From positions 1 to 64,000 of the forward strand of contig NZ_JAIXIG010000012.1 of assembly GCF_020297365.1 (NCBI RefSeq): DNA of 64,000 nucleotides, written 5' to 3'. Source of the stretch: Curtobacterium oceanosedimentum (GTDB taxonomy: Bacteria > Actinomycetota > Actinomycetes > Actinomycetales > Microbacteriaceae). Positions 60,573 through 64,000 of the stretch are shown one piece after another (position 1 is the first letter of the stretch; every line of letters begins with the position of its first letter). The notes below the pieces were generated by a model. That model did not search any database, was not told where the DNA came from, and worked only from the letters and a program-made list of their open reading frames with translations. Both the position numbers and the translations under genes were made by a program.

Positions 60573-61346
60573 ATGACCGACACCCTGGTCTCCGACGCAC
60601 CCCGCACCGACACCGTGCAGGACGCCCCTCCCGGATCGTTCCCCGTCACGGTGATCATCCGCCGCTTCGACCCGGACGTCGACGACGAGCCGCGCTGGCA
60701 GGACTTCGACGTCATGATGCTCCCGACCGACCGCATCCTCGACGCCCTGCACAAGATCAAGTGGGAGCAGGACGGCTCGCTCACCTTCCGTCGTTCCTGC
60801 GCACACGGCGTGTGCGGCTCCGACGCGATGCGCATCAACGGGCGCAACCGCCTGGCGTGCAAGACCCTCATCAAGGACCTCGACGTCTCGAAGCCGGTCT
60901 ACGTCGAGGCGATCAAGGGCCTGCCGCTCGAGAAGGACCTGGTCGTCGACATGGAGCCCTTCTTCCAGTCGTACCGCGAGGTCCAGCCGTTCCTGCAGTC
61001 GTCGTCGGCGCCCACCCCGGGCAAGGAGCGCGTGCAGTCCGTGGCCGACCGCGCCCGCTTCGACGACACCACGAAGTGCATCCTCTGCGCGGCGTGCACC
61101 TCGTCGTGCCCGGTCTTCTGGACCGACGGGCAGTACTTCGGCCCCGCCGCGATCGTCAACGCGCACCGGTTCATCTTCGACTCCCGCGACGACCAGGCGA
61201 ACGTCCGCCTCGACATCCTCAACGACAAGGAGGGCGTCTGGCGCTGCCGGACGACCTTCAACTGCACCGACGCCTGCCCCCGCGGGATCCAGGTGACGAA
61301 GGCGATCTCCGAGGTCAAGCAGGCCATCATGCGGGGTCGGGCGTAG
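60573..61346 (+). CDS. sdhB: Succinate dehydrogenase iron-sulfur subunit
   Basis: 257 aa. The [2Fe-2S] ligands are in CAHGVCGSDAM and the Cys of NRLACK; the [4Fe-4S] motif is CILCAACTSSCP and the [3Fe-4S] motif CTDACPRG with a Cys at WRCRTTFNC. Electrons pass from SdhA FAD to quinone. Last gene of sdhCDAB. Confidence 0.97.
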   Translation: MTDTLVSDAPRTDTVQDAPPGSFPVTVIIRRFDPDVDDEPRWQDFDVMMLPTDRILDALHKIKWEQDGSLTFRRSCAHGVCGSDAMRINGRNRLACKTLIKDLDVSKPVYVEAIKGLPLEKDLVVDMEPFFQSYREVQPFLQSSSAPTPGKERVQSVADRARFDDTTKCILCAACTSSCPVFWTDGQYFGPAAIVNAHRFIFDSRDDQANVRLDILNDKEGVWRCRTTFNCTDACPRGIQVTKAISEVKQAIMRGRA

Positions 61347-61384
61347 TCCCGGCCCGGTCCGGGGTCCGGCTGCGGGTCGACCGG

Positions 61385-61390
61385 TAGGCT
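61385..61390 (+). promoter_or_regulatory. -10 box for leaderless TNT-domain gene
   Basis: TAGGCT, CCCGTCC (7 nt), then the ATG at 61398. It gives the gene a transcript separate from sdh. Confidence 0.45.
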
Positions 61391-61397
61391 CCCGTCC

Positions 61398-62039
61398 ATG
61401 ACGTTCGCGGACACCCGCCCCATCCTGGACCAGCTCGGCTACACGATCCGGTACGTGCAGCTCCCCGGCGAGACCCTGCACGAGCCGCCGGTCGAGGGGG
61501 CGCTCCGCGTCGTCCAGACGGACGCCACCGGCTACGCCCTGGAGGTCGTCGACTACGGCACCGCCCGCCGGCTGGCCCAGGCCACCGGCGAGGAGGACGC
61601 CGTCGAGATGCTGCGCCGGTTCCTCAACCGGCCGTTCCCGGAGCCGCGGGACATCCGGCGGCACGAGCTCGACGGGCTGCGCGACCGTGCGGCGAGCACC
61701 TACCCGCAGCTCGCCCAGCAGGTGGCCCAGGCGGGCGCACAGGGTCTGACGATCCAGATCCCGGCCGGCGTGCCCGTCGACCGCATCGGTGGTCCCGACG
61801 GCTACCTGCTGCACCCGCTCGACACCCCGCTGCCGAGTCGCTCGCTGCCGCCGCACGTGGCGCAGTCCCCGGAGACCCACCGCTACGTGGTCGACCGCCC
61901 GTTCCTGGTGGTCGTCCGGTTCGTGCAGCCCTGGTTCGAGCAGCCGGGCGGCGCGCTCCGCTTCGAGGTCGCCGACCCGTCCACCACCGTGCGCGACCTG
62001 GTGGTCGACGGCTCGCTCGTCCGTCTCCGGGTGGTCTGA
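61398..62039 (+). CDS. TNT-domain protein (predicted NAD(P) glycohydrolase toxin fold)
   Basis: 213 aa, no signal peptide or membrane helix. Residues about 118-212 fit the TNT (tuberculosis necrotizing toxin, CpnT C-terminal) domain: PAGVPVDRIGGPDGYLLHP (D128-R129, G-x-x-x-G), DTPLPSRSLPP (Arg148 before LPP), YVVDRPFLVVV and FVQPWFEQPGGALRF (Gln182 of the Q-P-G-G motif). The Arg and Gln residues that I recall as important in TNT are retained. Residues 1-115 are a soluble domain I do not recognise (it could be a guide, immunity-like or binding domain). Own -10 box; followed by a bidirectional terminator. No secretion or immunity gene is visible next to it. Confidence 0.72.
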   Translation: MTFADTRPILDQLGYTIRYVQLPGETLHEPPVEGALRVVQTDATGYALEVVDYGTARRLAQATGEEDAVEMLRRFLNRPFPEPRDIRRHELDGLRDRAASTYPQLAQQVAQAGAQGLTIQIPAGVPVDRIGGPDGYLLHPLDTPLPSRSLPPHVAQSPETHRYVVDRPFLVVVRFVQPWFEQPGGALRFEVADPSTTVRDLVVDGSLVRLRVV

Positions 62040-62051
62040 CCCCTCCGACAC

Positions 62052-62100
62052 ACGAGAACAGCCCGCTCCACGCTCGACGCGTGGGGCGGGCTGTCCTCGT
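62052..62100 (+). terminator. Bidirectional hairpin between TNT gene and DUF805 operon
   Basis: ACGAG/CTCGT, ACAGCCCGC/GCGGGCTGT and CCACGC/GCGTGG in one stem with two single mismatches and a 5-nt loop, between convergent stops at 62039 and 62109. Confidence 0.75.
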
Positions 62101-62108
62101 TCCGGCAG

Positions 62109-62837
62109 CTACTGCTGGTCGGGGCGGTCGTACTGCGCGCCGGCCGGGCTCGACGGCAGGCAGCCGAAGACGATGGCGGCGGCGCCGACGAACAGCGCGA
62201 TGAGCCAGAACGGACCGGCCAGGTTCGCGTCGTGCACACGTCGCCACCCGAGGGCGATGCTCGGCACCAGGGTCGCCAGGGACCACAGCACGAACAGCCC
62301 GAGCAGGACGAACGCGAACGGCGACGGTGCGGCGCTGCCCGAGGGGTTGCCGTACTCGTCGATGGTGGAGCTCGACACCAGCGACGCGATGAGGATCGCG
62401 TAGAAGCCGCCGAACAGCACGATGGTCACGATCGCGTTGGCGAGGATCCAGTACCAGAACTCGCTCCGGCTGGCGCGGCCGTCGAACCGGGCGTACTTCT
62501 TGAAGAACCGGACGAACGCGTCGAGGAACCCGGCGCCGTACCACGGGGCCCAGAGCGGCGGTGCGCCGTCCGGGCCGACGGGGATCGGCTGCTGGAACTG
62601 CGGGTACGGGTCGGCGTAGCGCTGCGGGTACGGCTGCTGCCCGTAAGGCTGCTGACCGTACCCGGGCTGCTGCCCGTACGGCTGCTGCCCGTACGGCTGC
62701 TGGCCGTACCCGGGCTGCTGACCGTACGGCTGCCCGTACCCGGGCGGCGGACCCTGCGGCTGCTGCCCGCGACCCGGTTGCCCCTGCGGCTGGTCACCGT
62801 CGGGCTGACCCCACCGGGGCGTCCCGTCGTTGCTCAT
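62109..62837 (-). CDS. DUF805 membrane protein with Gln/Gly/Pro/Tyr-rich N terminus (paralogue 1)
   Basis: 242 aa. Residues 1-80 are a repeat of [10 protein letters not shown]-like units. Then the DUF805 domain: [35 protein letters not shown], a four-helix hydrophobic part and [13 protein letters not shown]; the end is [14 protein letters not shown]. Function of DUF805 is unknown. ATG overlaps the stop of paralogue 2 by 4 nt. A terminator follows the stop. Confidence 0.88.
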   Translation of the reverse strand: MSNDGTPRWGQPDGDQPQGQPGRGQQPQGPPPGYGQPYGQQPGYGQQPYGQQPYGQQPGYGQQPYGQQPYPQRYADPYPQFQQPIPVGPDGAPPLWAPWYGAGFLDAFVRFFKKYARFDGRASRSEFWYWILANAIVTIVLFGGFYAILIASLVSSSTIDEYGNPSGSAAPSPFAFVLLGLFVLWSLATLVPSIALGWRRVHDANLAGPFWLIALFVGAAAIVFGCLPSSPAGAQYDRPDQQ

Positions 62838-63400
62838 CGGCTCGAGTCGGGGCGGTCGTACCGCGCGCCCTGCGGGTTCGAGGGCAGCAGGCCGAAGACG
62901 ATCCCGACGATGCCGACGAAGAAGGCGATGATCCACAGCGCACCGGGCAGGTTCACGTCGTGCAGTCGACGCCACCCGAGGGCGAGCGTCGGGACGAGGA
63001 TCGCGAGGCCCCAGAGCAGGAACAGGATGCCCACGATGACGAACAGCGCCGACGGTTCGGTGACGGTCGATTGGACGCTGGCGGACGTCGCGGTCGACGT
63101 CGACACGGTCGAGCGCTCCGACGTGGCGAAGCCGATACCGTACAGGATGCTGAGGACGATGGTGACGATCCCGTTCGCCAGGTACCACCACCAGAACTCG
63201 CTGCGGCTGGCACGTCCGCTGAACGTGGCGTACTTCTTGAAGAAGCGGCCGACGGCCTTGCCAAACGAGATCCCGTACCACGGCGCCCAGAGCGGCGGTT
63301 CGCCGTTCGGACCGGTCGGCGGCTGCTGACCGTACTGCGGAGCGCCGGCGAACTGGGCGTTCGGCTGGTTGTTCGGATCCTGCGGGTACTGATCGCTCAC
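62834..63400 (-). CDS. DUF805 membrane protein (paralogue 2)
   Basis: 188 aa. Short Gln/Asn/Pro-rich N terminus, [36 protein letters not shown], four helices, [13 protein letters not shown] and [14 protein letters not shown]. The GTG at 63400 has a GAGGGGG site. Operon with paralogue 1 downstream; separated from paralogue 3 by 83 nt. Confidence 0.88.
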   Translation of the reverse strand: MSDQYPQDPNNQPNAQFAGAPQYGQQPPTGPNGEPPLWAPWYGISFGKAVGRFFKKYATFSGRASRSEFWWWYLANGIVTIVLSILYGIGFATSERSTVSTSTATSASVQSTVTEPSALFVIVGILFLLWGLAILVPTLALGWRRLHDVNLPGALWIIAFFVGIVGIVFGLLPSNPQGARYDRPDSSR

Positions 63401-63483
63401 GTGGTCCCCCTCGAGTGTTGGCTGATGTTCACGTTCGAGTCAACCAGAACCCCTGAGCGGCCGTCAGGACCGTTCCGACGACG

Positions 63484-64000
63484 TCACCGCTGCAGCGGAC
63501 GGTCGTACTGCTGCCCCTGCGGGTTCGAGGACATCAGCCCGATGATCAGCGAGAACAGGATGCCGATCGGCGGGATGATGAAGAACAACGCGAACAAGCC
63601 GCTGAGGTTCACATCGTGCAGCCGTCGCACGGTCAGGGCGATGAACCCGAGGGCGCACGCGAGGCTCCAGAGGCTGCCGAGCCCGTCCGAACCGTCGTCG
63701 ACGAACGGCAGCACGTCGAAGCCGCTGCCGAAGATGCCGGCGGCCGCCGAACCGATGAGGTACCAGAGCGCCCAGAACCAGTACTCCGACTGGCTGGCCC
63801 GACCGTCGAAGCGCACGTACTTCTTCCAGAACCGCACGAACGCCTGAGGGAAGGGGATGCCGTACCAGGGCGCCCAGAGCGGTGGCCCGGCCTTCCCACC
63901 ACTCGGCTGTCCCGGCCCGGGCTGCGCGGACTGCCCGGACGGCCCCGGAGGCTGCTGACCCCACGGCCGCTGGCCGTACGGACCCGGCTGCTGGCCGTAC
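63484..64000 (-). CDS. DUF805 membrane protein (paralogue 3), 5' end cut by window edge
   Basis: At least 172 codons. The visible N-terminal part is Gln/Gly/Pro-rich (YGQQPGPYGQRPWGQQPPG), then [35 protein letters not shown], helices, [12 protein letters not shown] and MSSNPQGQQYDRP. The frame is open to position 64000, so the true start lies outside; an internal ATG at 63837 would remove the conserved WAPWYG block and is not the start. Confidence 0.85.
   Translation of the reverse strand, partial: YGQQPGPYGQRPWGQQPPGPSGQSAQPGPGQPSGGKAGPPLWAPWYGIPFPQAFVRFWKKYVRFDGRASQSEYWFWALWYLIGSAAAGIFGSGFDVLPFVDDGSDGLGSLWSLACALGFIALTVRRLHDVNLSGLFALFFIIPPIGILFSLIIGLMSSNPQGQQYDRPLQR

Noticed and set aside
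63484-63837. Short complete DUF805 gene starting at the internal ATG 63837
   Set aside because: The frame stays open upstream and encodes the conserved PLWAPWYG block and a Gln-rich head, so the gene is truncated by the window edge.

Overview
The window is a 64 kb chromosomal segment of a very GC-rich (roughly 70 % by eye) actinobacterium. Gene density, GTG/TTG starts, 4-nt start/stop overlaps (ATGA, GTGA), many apparently leaderless starts and the gene families point to Microbacteriaceae, and Curtobacterium or a close relative is my best guess (inference, not tested). No tRNA, rRNA, CRISPR array or recognisable insertion sequence was seen.

Layout. (1) 1-11.6 kb: surface-polysaccharide locus. 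All four dTDP-L-rhamnose genes are present but split over two divergent operons (rmlC-rmlA-glycosyltransferase leftward; GT2-GT-C-GT-C-rmlB-rmlD rightward), followed by a GT4 glycosyltransferase and a secreted GH16 protein. (2) 11.8-17.5 kb: purE and purK separated by a glycosyltransferase and a secreted GH6 protein, then gtrA. (3) 17.5-30.3 kb: more envelope-glycan genes: two GT-C enzymes of the DUF2142 type, a GT39-like enzyme, a flippase-like protein, an acyltransferase-3, a GH25 lysozyme, a polysaccharide pyruvyl transferase, a GT4 enzyme and UDP-glucose dehydrogenase. (4) 30.4-41.6 kb: acyl-CoA carboxylase region (PH-domain protein, birA, accD, accE, then maf and accA3), interrupted by a three-gene signalling operon and a TRAM-domain RNA methyltransferase. 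(5) 41.7-42.9 kb: an AbiEi/nuclease-like gene bracketed by two related palindromes. (6) 43-55 kb: nucleoside uptake and salvage (phosphopentomutase-like enzyme, punA, add with a PTS IIA/IIB pair, deoA, cdd, BMP-type ABC transporter). (7) 55-57.7 kb: manC and a divergent mannosyltransferase-like GT4. (8) 57.8-62 kb: sdhCDAB followed by a TNT-domain (NAD glycohydrolase-like) protein. (9) 62-64 kb: three tandem DUF805 membrane proteins, the last cut by the window edge.

How the genes work together. The backbone order purE-purK-gtrA-PH-birA-accD-accE-maf-accA3 and pgm-punA-add-deoA-cdd-sdhCDAB matches what I remember of Mycobacterium tuberculosis Rv3275c-Rv3285 and Rv3307-Rv3319, so the housekeeping genes are an old actinobacterial framework into which glycan genes were inserted. 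The glycan genes together predict a rhamnose-containing, acidic (uronate and/or pyruvate ketal), possibly acylated envelope polymer assembled partly from polyprenyl-phosphate sugars outside the membrane. The nucleoside genes form an uptake-to-ribose-phosphate pathway.

Most unusual items: the TNT-domain gene behind sdhB; the palindrome-bracketed AbiEi-like gene; a family of asymmetric palindromic repeats, one of them read in frame inside maf; a compound tandem repeat and candidate small RNA in the only long intergenic gap; an orphan PTS IIA/IIB pair in the adenosine deaminase operon; and a repeated TANNNT-N6-8-start arrangement that suggests widespread leaderless transcripts.
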